Shown here piece by piece: positions 34,770-42,728 of a DNA stretch of 54,027 nt (position 1 is its first letter; the number at the start of each line of letters is the position of its first letter). The translations under genes were made by a program, and so were the position numbers. Source of the stretch: Palleronia caenipelagi. Lineage in GTDB: Bacteria > Pseudomonadota > Alphaproteobacteria > Rhodobacterales > Rhodobacteraceae. Location: NCBI RefSeq assembly GCF_007004065.1, contig NZ_VFSV01000023.1:1-54027 (forward strand). The letters run 5' to 3'. Below the pieces are notes generated by a model. The model did not search any database. It saw only the letters and a program-made list of their open reading frames with translations, and had not been told where the DNA came from.

Positions 34770-37357
34770 CAAACAACGGATCCGCAGGTTTCGCAACCGC
34801 AGGCTTCACCGGCAGTTCATTGCTACTTTCAGGCGCGCTTTACTCGCTACTTTCATTGCTTGTCGTGGTGTTGGTGTCTGCGGGATCAGCTCAAGCGGCG
34901 ATAACCGGATCGTGTCTGGGCCACTTCGACCTGACGAACCGCGATCAGATCGGCAGTATTGACGAGGAGGGGATAATTTCGCGCTCGGATCCCGTTCCGG
35001 TAATCGTTAACCGGGCTGAGGTGCGCGATCAACCCGACCGCACCGGTGCGGTCGAGGCGACAGTCGACTTCGGTCAACGGGTCTATTTGCGTCAGCAATC
35101 TGGAGACTTCCTACTGATCAGCACCAAACAGGACCGCCGCACAAGTCAACAGGCACCGCCGCTTGGTTGGATTCATGCCGATGCACTGCTGTGCAAAACC
35201 ACGCCTTTACAGACGGCAGAGGGCGTGAGCATGAAATTCTACGTGCGCACAGTTGCCAATTTCAGCCAAGAAGAGGCCAGCGTTGTCGTGCCAACGGCGG
35301 GTCCGAATACCGAGGACTGTGCTGAACTGAACAATTCTTGCCAGCAGCTGACGCGGTTCTCGCTATTCTATGTTTTTGCTGAAGACAGTCAATCGGGCCG
35401 TATTCTTCTCATGGGGCAGCAACTGTCCGAGATTGATACCCCGCTAACCGGCTGGGTTGACGAGGATGACGGGTTCCGCTGGAACAGCCGCTATGGGCTT
35501 CGGCCGAACGACAACCTTGTCTACAACAATTCCTCGGGCCGGCTGGTGGCTAGCGAGGAGACGGTTGTTTGCCTGCACGAGACATTGCAGGAGGCCGCCG
35601 ACGCGCGTATCGACGATCCCTGCCTTTACCCGATACTGGGTGGTCCTCGTTGGTTTACTACCCCGATCCGGATTCCGATCCTCGACCGGGTAGAACATAA
35701 CGGCGATCCATTCTTACGCGTCGCTTTGCCGATCGCCGGTGTGGGCGAGAACATCATAGACGATCTCAACGGGCTAGATGATGCCATCGCCTCTCTTCGC
35801 GGTTTACGCAATCTCGATGTGTTTTTCTTGATCGATGGCACGGACTCTATGGACCCGCATATCGACGCGCTGGTGGGGCGAGGAAGCTCGTTGGGCGTGA
35901 TCCCGTCGATCCAATCCGCCTTCGATACTGATCCCCGATTCAAAAATGTCAAAGTGCGCTACGGTTACCGTATCTATCGCGATGTTTATACCCGCGAGAC
36001 ATTTGGCATAGGTGACGGGCTACCGCTGGATAACAATTGCGCACCTTCCGACGCAGAGTTGGCGCGCAACCGTTCCGAAGTGCAGCGCGGAATCGCCGCT
36101 ACAGACACGCAGCTTGGAGACGACAGTGCGGACAACGACCATGAAGAAAACCTTTCGCTGGGCCTAGCCTTCGCGATCGACGACATGCGTGCATGCCCTT
36201 CAAATGTGAAGCTCCTGTTCGTGATCGGCGATACAGGTTTCAATTCCGCGCGACTAGAAACGGACGGCGTACCGGTTACCCGCGAAGCCCAAATCGTGCA
36301 ACTGATGCGGGAGGTAGTGGACCGCAATGCAGAGCCGATCATCCCCTTCTTCATTCAGGTGCCCCGAGGCCGTACAGGTAAAAAGTACAACGATGCATAC
36401 GACCTTTTCTCCAATCAGGCGCGGAGAATGATCGGCCAGATCCAGGATGCATACTCCGTCGGACTCGCTCAATCGACCGAACGACGGATTAACGAGAATT
36501 TCTTCACTCTCGATAACCGCAGTATCCCTGCGGCACAAGCCGAGCTCGTTTCCTACATACTAGACCGGGTTGCAATCTACGGCGACCAACGCCCTTTGAA
36601 CGAGATCATTGCTGAGCTACGCACCGGCGAGAGCCTTGTCGAGATCATCACTGCGCTCCAGGACAAGAGCACGGGCGTTCCGGCTTTGCGCTTGGCTCAG
36701 ATCGAGCGGCGCGTTTGTGAAACTTTGGGCGCGGGCTGCACCCAGCGTGTAGTCTCGGACGTGGCCGAGGGCTACATCGCAGAGAACGAAGCAATTGTCC
36801 GAGACGTCCTGTTGTCCAACCAAGAGTTCGCGGGCTGGCGCGAACGATTGAAGAGCCTGCGAAATCTGAGTGACGATAACGAAGTCGAAATCTCACGAAT
36901 GATCGTCAACTTGATGCTTGAAGGTGTCGCCAACTCGGTTGGAGAATTGCCGCCAGGAGATTTGGACATGAGTATTCCGGAATACCTTGACATGCGAGCG
37001 GGATTGCCTGTGTCCCAGCAGACTCCACTCCTGAGCTACTCGATGCGTGACTTCGTGGCCAAAATAGAGGAATTTGATGTCGGTTTTAGTGGTCAGGAGG
37101 TAGAGTTGTGCGAACTCTACGCGGTCGCTCGCTGGATCCAAGTGCACAACCTCGTATTCGACGCTATCTACCGGGATGATTTTCCGATCGTAAAGCGCGA
37201 TACGATTTCGAGTGATCGCTGCCCGGATATGCGGGGCGACGTCAAGGAGCTTGTGTTCCAGACCGAAGCTCGATTCCCAGATCCGGACTTGATGAGCTTC
37301 GACTTCGTCCGCATGAACGCCCGCGAATATTGGGTGCCGGAAGTCTTCTTACCATGA
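34766..37357 (+). CDS. Exported vWA-domain protein with SH3-like N-terminus
   Basis: The 863-residue protein has a long signal sequence or anchor (LLSLLVVVLVSAGSAQA, about residues 29-45). An SH3-like segment follows at about 70-145 (VNRAEVRDQPDRTGAVEATV and GWIHADALLC). Around residue 351 a von Willebrand factor A domain starts with LDVFFLIDGTDSMDPHI, whose D-x-T-x-S fits a MIDAS metal site; strand KLLFVIGDTGFNSA is a later core strand. The C-terminal 300 residues are helical. vWA domains mediate metal-dependent protein contacts. The gene is coupled by 4-base overlaps to the exported protein before it and the ABC ATPase after it. Confidence 0.8.
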   Translation: MTNNGSAGFATAGFTGSSLLLSGALYSLLSLLVVVLVSAGSAQAAITGSCLGHFDLTNRDQIGSIDEEGIISRSDPVPVIVNRAEVRDQPDRTGAVEATVDFGQRVYLRQQSGDFLLISTKQDRRTSQQAPPLGWIHADALLCKTTPLQTAEGVSMKFYVRTVANFSQEEASVVVPTAGPNTEDCAELNNSCQQLTRFSLFYVFAEDSQSGRILLMGQQLSEIDTPLTGWVDEDDGFRWNSRYGLRPNDNLVYNNSSGRLVASEETVVCLHETLQEAADARIDDPCLYPILGGPRWFTTPIRIPILDRVEHNGDPFLRVALPIAGVGENIIDDLNGLDDAIASLRGLRNLDVFFLIDGTDSMDPHIDALVGRGSSLGVIPSIQSAFDTDPRFKNVKVRYGYRIYRDVYTRETFGIGDGLPLDNNCAPSDAELARNRSEVQRGIAATDTQLGDDSADNDHEENLSLGLAFAIDDMRACPSNVKLLFVIGDTGFNSARLETDGVPVTREAQIVQLMREVVDRNAEPIIPFFIQVPRGRTGKKYNDAYDLFSNQARRMIGQIQDAYSVGLAQSTERRINENFFTLDNRSIPAAQAELVSYILDRVAIYGDQRPLNEIIAELRTGESLVEIITALQDKSTGVPALRLAQIERRVCETLGAGCTQRVVSDVAEGYIAENEAIVRDVLLSNQEFAGWRERLKSLRNLSDDNEVEISRMIVNLMLEGVANSVGELPPGDLDMSIPEYLDMRAGLPVSQQTPLLSYSMRDFVAKIEEFDVGFSGQEVELCELYAVARWIQVHNLVFDAIYRDDFPIVKRDTISSDRCPDMRGDVKELVFQTEARFPDPDLMSFDFVRMNAREYWVPEVFLP

Positions 37358-38175
37358 CGCTCGATTTAACCGGCGCGGCCTGGGGCTGCCGCATCAAGGA
37401 CTTACATATCTGTAGGCGCGACGATTCAGGCGAGATAAGCTTCGAACTGGCCTTGCCAGAGCCGATGGTCATTTCGGCGGGCCCCGAGGCGACTTCAATG
37501 CTTCCGGTTATGGGACGAAGCGGTGCGGGTAAGTCCACACTAATGAACGTGCTGTCGACCACAGCCTTTCCTGCACCCGACGCAGCTCAGGTGGAATGGA
37601 GGTTTCCTAATGGTGATAGTTTCCATTGGTCTGGTAACAGGCGTGCGACGATACCGTTACAGTATATCCGCGGTCGCTACTTCGGGTATGCTTTCCAGCA
37701 GGCTCGGCTACTCAGGCATCTGACAGTCGAAGAGAACCTTATCCTCGGTCGGATCAACAACGGCGACAAACCCGCCGACGCCCGTGAGAGGGTGTACAAC
37801 TTAATGCTGCCGGCGTTCGCCAACGATTCCGCAACAGTTGATCGCGTCCTGTCGCTGTACCCTGCCGAGCTATCGGGGGGAGAGGGACAGAGGGTTGCTC
37901 TTCTCAAAGCGATTGCCCGCGACCCTTACGTGATGTTCGCCGACGAGCCTACAGGATCACTTGACCGCGACACGCGGCGCGAGGTGATGAGCCTACTGAG
38001 GGAATGGGTCTCTGAGCGCCCAGACGAGCGGCTACTGATCTGGGTGACCCATCATGACCGGGACCCCGCGGACACCGGCGTGCTAAGGCGGCTTTGGGTG
38101 GCCGATGGAACGGCCCGGTTCGAAGAGACCAGTGACGGTGAAACATGGTATCCTCGCGAGGCGATGCATGCTTGA
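37354..38175 (+). CDS. ABC transporter ATP-binding protein (LolD/MacB type)
   Basis: I start at ATG 37354, which overlaps the vWA stop as ATGA. The 273-residue product has Walker A MGRSGAGKSTLMN (about residues 52-64), a Q-loop FQQARLLRHLTVEEN, signature LSGGEGQRVALLKAI (about 174), Walker B YVMFADEPTGSLD (about 193) and the H-loop VTHHDRD. The spacing and LTVEEN/DEPTGSLD wording match the LolD/MacB/FtsE class, which powers mechanical work on periplasmic substrates rather than import. Its partner is the permease that follows. This is an unusual addition to a Tad locus. Confidence 0.9.
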   Translation: MTLDLTGAAWGCRIKDLHICRRDDSGEISFELALPEPMVISAGPEATSMLPVMGRSGAGKSTLMNVLSTTAFPAPDAAQVEWRFPNGDSFHWSGNRRATIPLQYIRGRYFGYAFQQARLLRHLTVEENLILGRINNGDKPADARERVYNLMLPAFANDSATVDRVLSLYPAELSGGEGQRVALLKAIARDPYVMFADEPTGSLDRDTRREVMSLLREWVSERPDERLLIWVTHHDRDPADTGVLRRLWVADGTARFEETSDGETWYPREAMHA

Positions 38176-40127
38176 ACTTCGGTGGCGGGCGGAGTGACGG
38201 ACCTGTGAGGAACGTGGCAGCACTTGGCTGGAAGGAATTCATACGCGCCTTCTCACGCCGTTCACCGGGGGGGCGCGATTTCTTCTGGTTGGCAACACTT
38301 CTTTGTCTTTTGCAGATTCTAATGCTGGTGCTCTTATCCGCTCGGCAAGGAGTGCTAGAGCGCTCGGTTGACGCCTTCCTAGGCAATCAACCAGGCTATG
38401 GCATCCCGGTCTGGACGCGGCCCAATACCGTCGGTTTCGGTGGTGCGACGCTGATTTCCGAGGCGTTGGTCGAGAAAATCGAAGCAGATGGCATCGCGGC
38501 AGAACCATTCCGGCGCATCTTTGGGCGTGACCACTTCGCCATGCCCGGTGCTGGCGTATGGCGTAGCTTGGCTGGCGAGAGTGATGAAGACACGTTTGTT
38601 GGCATCGCGGCAGATTTCGACGGTCCGCTGTTTCCCGTAATCCGACTGCCGCCCGCTCCGACCGCGTTCGGGGTGTTGGCCGATGAACTCTGGACCATCG
38701 TTCTGGACATCGACCAGTTTGAACGGCATTTCGACTTAGCGGCCTACCGTGACTCCGTCGAGGGGCGCATCCCAGATACAAGCTTCAATGAAATCCCGGA
38801 GGAGACTGCAGGACTGACCAGGATGCCGATGATCTGGTTGTCGATGAGCACGCCCAAGGGCAGCCGGCTGACCCCGTTTCGGGTGGTGTGGGCACGCTAC
38901 CTGGGTGTTGGCTCGCGGAATTACGCCTACCTGATCGAACGGCGCTGGTACGTGGGTATTTCGGCGCAGCATGAAAATCCCGCGCTATGTTCCGATCTGA
39001 CCGGAGGACCGGGCCTGTTGCCTGGAGTGAACGCGGTTCAGGGTCCACGGCTTTTGACAATGCAGCCTGCCGACCAGGATGATGCGAGAGCGAAATTCGA
39101 TGCAGCGCTTACGCCGATTAAAGCGGAATTCGGCGGTGAGATCATCCACTCAACGACTCGGTCGTTTTGGCAACCTGAAAGTCGGTCGCGCCAATCGGCT
39201 TGCCCGCCGCTGATCCCAGCCAATACTTTAGCCCTGTACTTGTCGGATGCCGGGCTGACCCCGATTAACGGGCGCGTTGCTCAGGCTGCGGACGAGGTAG
39301 AACTAGCCAGTCTACCTGCCACTCTGGGCCTTGAACTGCGCGGAAACGGATTCAGCGCGCCCTGCGACCTGCTTGATGACGTGGTCAAATCGGATTCGGG
39401 GACTGCACTGCGCGAGGTTGACGGCGTCTGCATGGCAGATGTTTCGGCCACGCCGGGTGGTCGCGGCTATAACGAGATGTTGCTCTTCGCCGCTGAGCGA
39501 ACTGAGATCGACGCCCTACGCGACGTCATAAATTGTGCTGATGTGTCGCTAGGAGATGTCGACTCCAACGCGAGTACGGAGGCTCTATGTTATGCGGTTC
39601 AGACCCCGCAGGACGAAACGGTGGTACAAAGCCGACTGCGCCTAAGCGAGACCTACCAGGACAGCCTACAGCGTCTGGCCTTCCTGACAAATCTATTTGC
39701 AGTAGTCACGAAGCCGATTGGCTGGACACTCTTTGCGCTCTTGCTGGCTATTCTTTGGGTTCAGATCGGGACCCTGATCGGCCACCGGCGAAACGATTAT
39801 GCGCTTCTCTTAGCCTCAGGGTTCTCGCCGCGCCAGCTGACCGCCATGGTGTCGATGCAACTGGTGCTAGCGGCGCTATTCTCGATGGTTGTGGCACTGC
39901 TCTTGTTCATTGGACTACGAGAATTCCTGCTGAATCAATCTACCGCGCTTTCGACCGATTTCGAGAAGATCGTGCTGGGCCGTAGGATTGACTTGCTTCC
40001 TCTATCGATCTGGGATGTCGCGCAAACGCTTGGACTTGTATTATGGGCTTCAAGCACGCTCGCATGGTGGCAGATGCTCCGAACAGGCGTGGCGGATGGG
40101 CGCAGCCTAGAAGAGTTGATGAAGTGA
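38145..40127 (+). CDS. FtsX/MacB-type ABC permease
   Basis: The protein has one N-terminal membrane segment (FFWLATLLCLLQILMLVLLSA), a periplasmic domain of about 450 residues and three C-terminal membrane segments (about 520-650: LFALLLAILWVQIGTLIG, VLAALFSMVVALLLFIGL, VAQTLGLVLWASSTLAWW). GHRRNDYALLLASGFSPRQL is the cytoplasmic coupling loop typical of FtsX-like permeases. The ATG at 38145 overlaps the ATPase gene by 31 bases; GTG at 38205, with a GGAG ribosome binding site, is a good alternative and would remove 20 residues ahead of the first membrane segment. With the ATPase it forms a mechanotransmission-type transporter. The substrate is unknown, but the exported proteins upstream are candidates. 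Confidence 0.82.
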   Translation: MVSSRGDACLNFGGGRSDGPVRNVAALGWKEFIRAFSRRSPGGRDFFWLATLLCLLQILMLVLLSARQGVLERSVDAFLGNQPGYGIPVWTRPNTVGFGGATLISEALVEKIEADGIAAEPFRRIFGRDHFAMPGAGVWRSLAGESDEDTFVGIAADFDGPLFPVIRLPPAPTAFGVLADELWTIVLDIDQFERHFDLAAYRDSVEGRIPDTSFNEIPEETAGLTRMPMIWLSMSTPKGSRLTPFRVVWARYLGVGSRNYAYLIERRWYVGISAQHENPALCSDLTGGPGLLPGVNAVQGPRLLTMQPADQDDARAKFDAALTPIKAEFGGEIIHSTTRSFWQPESRSRQSACPPLIPANTLALYLSDAGLTPINGRVAQAADEVELASLPATLGLELRGNGFSAPCDLLDDVVKSDSGTALREVDGVCMADVSATPGGRGYNEMLLFAAERTEIDALRDVINCADVSLGDVDSNASTEALCYAVQTPQDETVVQSRLRLSETYQDSLQRLAFLTNLFAVVTKPIGWTLFALLLAILWVQIGTLIGHRRNDYALLLASGFSPRQLTAMVSMQLVLAALFSMVVALLLFIGLREFLLNQSTALSTDFEKIVLGRRIDLLPLSIWDVAQTLGLVLWASSTLAWWQMLRTGVADGRSLEELMK

Positions 40128-40153
40128 TACTGTAGGGTTGGGGGGCAGCACCG

Positions 40154-40279
40154 ATGGTAGATAACGTCCTATTGCTGGGACTAATTGGCGTACCGCTTGC
40201 ACTCCTATTCCTGCGGTTGGCCTATATGGTCGGACTTGTCTACGAAATTTCGGCGATGGTCTGGATGCTCCCCCTATGA
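40154..40279 (+). CDS. 41-residue membrane peptide
   Basis: A short frame starts at ATG 40154 after a GGGGGG-rich ribosome binding site and ends with a TGA that overlaps the CpaF start as ATGA. The translation starts MVDNVLLLGLIGVPLALLFL and continues through RLAYMVGLVYEISAMVWMLP, so nearly the whole peptide is one or two membrane helices. The tight coupling on the CpaF side and the good ribosome binding site argue for a real gene. It could anchor or regulate the ATPase or permease. No homologue is known to me. Confidence 0.65.
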   Translation: MVDNVLLLGLIGVPLALLFLRLAYMVGLVYEISAMVWMLPL

Positions 40280-41484
40280 GCAAGAAACCGGACATCACTG
40301 AGCAGACCGATCCCACCAAACAACCCGCAGACCTAGACGAGGCCTATCATAGTCGTGTTATCCGTGGGCTTATTGGTCCCATACTGCCTTACTACTATTG
40401 CGATCCCGACGATCCAGACCCCGAAGCGCATGCGCGTGCCGAGGCGGTAACGGAGATCATGATCAATGGGCCCAACGAAATTTATATCGAGAATGAAGAA
40501 GGCATGACGCTGCGGCCAGAATTGTCTTTTGCGGCCGAACGCGACTTGATCGCTCTGGCTCGCGCGATACTGCAATTCGTCGGTAAGCGGCTTGTACCTG
40601 AAGAGCTTTCGGTCGAGGCTCGCACGCCCGAGGGCCATCGGGTGCATATCGTGCAATCGCCCGCCGCGAGGCCAGGCCTGTCCATCGCGATCCGTAAGTT
40701 CCCGTCGAACCGGGTGCGCATGGCGGATCTCACCGGACGCTTCCAGTCCTTCCCCGCACGGGTAGCGGAGTACTTCGAACACGCAATGCGAATGAAGTCG
40801 AACATCCTCGTTTCGGGCGGTACTGGCTCAGGCAAAACCACAATGGTAAATGCGTTAAGCGAGTTGATTGACCCGAAAGACCGCATCATAATTATCGAGG
40901 ATGCCACAGAGATCCGCTTTGACGACAACCGCCACGTACTGCAATTTGAATCGGTGAAACCCGACCGTGAGGGCAGGGGCGGGATAACTATTCGCGAGCT
41001 TCTGCGTGCCTCACTCAGGATGCGGCCCGACCGAGTGGTGATCGGCGAATGCCGGGGCGGAGAGGCGTTGGACATGGTGCAGGCGATGAATACCGGGCAC
41101 GCAGGCTCGATGTCGACGATTCACGCAAATAGCCCTGAGGATTGCCTTGCGAGGCTCGAAACCTTGTGCCTGATGGCTGGCGTCAACATCCCGCTGGTGG
41201 CATTGCAGCGGCAGGCTGCGGCAGCGATCGATACGATCGTCCAGGTCGCGCGCTGGCACGGGAAAAAACGCGTAGTTGGCATCACCGAGGTACGCGGATT
41301 TGACATTGACCGGGGCCGATATGAACTGGTGCCGATCTTCGTGCTAACCCCTAATCCCGAGGGGCCGAACGGGTTTTCGTTGGATTGGACTGGCGCGGAC
41401 CCTAAACTGGGCGAGGCAGACCTCGGCGAAGGCGCCAAACTTGGCACATTATGGCAGGTCGCTCAGGCGAAAGGCGCTAGCTGA
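40276..41484 (+). CDS. cpaF: CpaF/TadA-type secretion ATPase (first copy)
   Basis: The 402-residue protein is a VirB11/CpaF-family hexameric ATPase. The N-terminal domain (about 1-160) includes VTEIMINGPNEIYIE. Walker A is VSGGTGSGKTTMVNAL (about 178-193), the Asp box is IIIIEDATEI, Walker B lies near MRPDRVVIGECRGGEALDM, and the His box is TGHAGSMSTIHANS. It should power assembly of Tad pilin fibres from the inner-membrane face. It is coupled to the 41-residue membrane peptide and followed by pilin-like genes. A second, FHA-fused CpaF lies 1.2 kb downstream, so the locus has two ATPases where Tad systems normally have one. Confidence 0.92.
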   Translation: MSKKPDITEQTDPTKQPADLDEAYHSRVIRGLIGPILPYYYCDPDDPDPEAHARAEAVTEIMINGPNEIYIENEEGMTLRPELSFAAERDLIALARAILQFVGKRLVPEELSVEARTPEGHRVHIVQSPAARPGLSIAIRKFPSNRVRMADLTGRFQSFPARVAEYFEHAMRMKSNILVSGGTGSGKTTMVNALSELIDPKDRIIIIEDATEIRFDDNRHVLQFESVKPDREGRGGITIRELLRASLRMRPDRVVIGECRGGEALDMVQAMNTGHAGSMSTIHANSPEDCLARLETLCLMAGVNIPLVALQRQAAAAIDTIVQVARWHGKKRVVGITEVRGFDIDRGRYELVPIFVLTPNPEGPNGFSLDWTGADPKLGEADLGEGAKLGTLWQVAQAKGAS

Positions 41485-41557
41485 CCAATAAGAAAAGGTT
41501 GTAAAATCGTTGCACCATTGCTACCTATTTTAGGTATAGGAAGATGTGGAGAGTGTT

Positions 41558-41722
41558 ATGGGCCAAGTGCTAAGAGTAGGTGTAGTCGTCCTGCCGCTGG
41601 TGATGTTTCTCGCCATCTTCGGGAATGATATCGTTGAGTATTTCCAGGGCACCGCTGGAGGAGCAACAGAAGCCGGAACAACTCTTGAGGAAACAGCAGG
41701 CGAATCCGGTTTCGGCAATTGA
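41558..41722 (+). CDS. Pilin-like peptide lacking the leader (54 residues)
   Basis: The frame runs from ATG 41558, with a GGAGAG ribosome binding site, to TGA 41722. Its core (VLPLVMFLAIFGNDIVEYFQ) is nearly identical to that of the next gene (ALPLVMFLAIFGKDVIDWI), so the two are duplicates, and the DNA is also similar there. This copy lacks the basic leader and the RGT-Glu prepilin site, starting instead with MGQVLRVGVV. A glycine/threonine/glutamate-rich tail follows. It may be a non-processed membrane peptide, a decoy or regulator of the pilin, or a decaying copy. Confidence 0.6.
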   Translation: MGQVLRVGVVVLPLVMFLAIFGNDIVEYFQGTAGGATEAGTTLEETAGESGFGN

Positions 41723-41727
41723 TCGAC

Positions 41728-41910
41728 ATGATTGATTGGATCCGTCAGTTTGCACGAGACGAGCGCGGCACAATTGAAGCGGTGATGTATATCGGAATTA
41801 TCGCGCTGCCGCTGGTAATGTTTCTTGCGATATTCGGTAAGGACGTGATTGATTGGATCCGTGAAGTTGCGCCCCGCATTTTCGACGAGGGTGCTACGTT
41901 CCTTGACTGA
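41728..41910 (+). CDS. Flp/Tad-like small pilin
   Basis: The 60-residue product (ATG 41728; a TTG 9 bases upstream is also possible) has a short leader with DERGTIEAVM, a prepilin-type glycine followed closely by glutamate, and a hydrophobic helix YIGIIALPLVMFLAIFG. It ends in a short polar tail. The size and layout fit Flp pilins, although the glutamate is at +3 rather than the usual +5. The Tad proteins around it and the CpaA-like peptidase at 51146 make it the best candidate for the major subunit. Confidence 0.68.
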   Translation: MIDWIRQFARDERGTIEAVMYIGIIALPLVMFLAIFGKDVIDWIREVAPRIFDEGATFLD

Positions 41911-42005
41911 TACAGAGCAAATTGGTTTATTTAGTGACGGCATTCACAAAGCATTGATGTAGTGTAAAACTTGCGTGTGGGCTGTAATTTGGGAGTTGCC
42001 GCACG

Positions 42006-42713
42006 ATGCGCAAGAATTTGGTCATACTTAGCGTGGGACTGACCTTTGCGATACTTGCAGCCTATTTGTCTTGGGAGAGGATCGCCGAAGCCGAAGGACT
42101 CGTCGATAACCGCGCCTTTATCATCTACGCCACGGATGCTGATGAGGCGATAGCCCGCGCTGGTACCGTTTTTTCCGATAGCGACCTAACGGCAGAGCCT
42201 CTTCCAATAGCCGCGCAGGAGCGCATGGGTTCACCGCTGATCGAAGCAACGCCGGAAAACATGCGTTTCGTCAAGCTCCGACCGATCAACGACGATGTTC
42301 CGCGCGGTCGATTTCTGACATTCGACCTTTTCGAGGATCTGTCCGATCAACGCCTTTCGCAGCAAGTCACATCGGGTATGCGCCTGATGACTATTGGCGT
42401 AAACAACACGTCATCGCTCAATAATCTGCTCCGGCCTGGTGACCGGATCGACCTCTTGAGCGTTCCTCGCGACATTCCGACCGAACTGGCAGAGGCCATC
42501 CTAGAAGACGTGAAGATCGTCGCCATTGGCGAGTACTTTACTATCCAGGAATTCCGCGCCGCTCGTCGCGGCAGCTTCTCGACTATCACGATCGAAGTCC
42601 TGCCCGAAAATGGTCGGATGCTTGCTGCCCGGCGCGAGGAACAATCCGGCGGTTTTTTTATCCTTCTTCGGAATCGCTGTGATTCAATTAGCGAAGCGGT
42701 AGGCTGCAATTGA
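42006..42713 (+). CDS. cpaB: CpaB/RcpC-type pilus assembly protein
   Basis: The 235-residue protein has an N-terminal membrane anchor (LVILSVGLTFAILAAYLSW). A periplasmic SAF-like region follows: ENMRFVKLRPINDDVPRGRF ahead of LSDQRLSQQVTSGMRLMTIG, then the RcpC-type NNLLRPGDRIDLLSV. CpaB proteins sit in the periplasm and link the inner platform to the secretin. Here no secretin gene is nearby. The gene lies 95 bases after the pilin and 15 bases before the FHA-CpaF gene. Confidence 0.85.
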   Translation: MRKNLVILSVGLTFAILAAYLSWERIAEAEGLVDNRAFIIYATDADEAIARAGTVFSDSDLTAEPLPIAAQERMGSPLIEATPENMRFVKLRPINDDVPRGRFLTFDLFEDLSDQRLSQQVTSGMRLMTIGVNNTSSLNNLLRPGDRIDLLSVPRDIPTELAEAILEDVKIVAIGEYFTIQEFRAARRGSFSTITIEVLPENGRMLAARREEQSGGFFILLRNRCDSISEAVGCN

Positions 42714-42728
42714 AAGGTACATCGGTCG

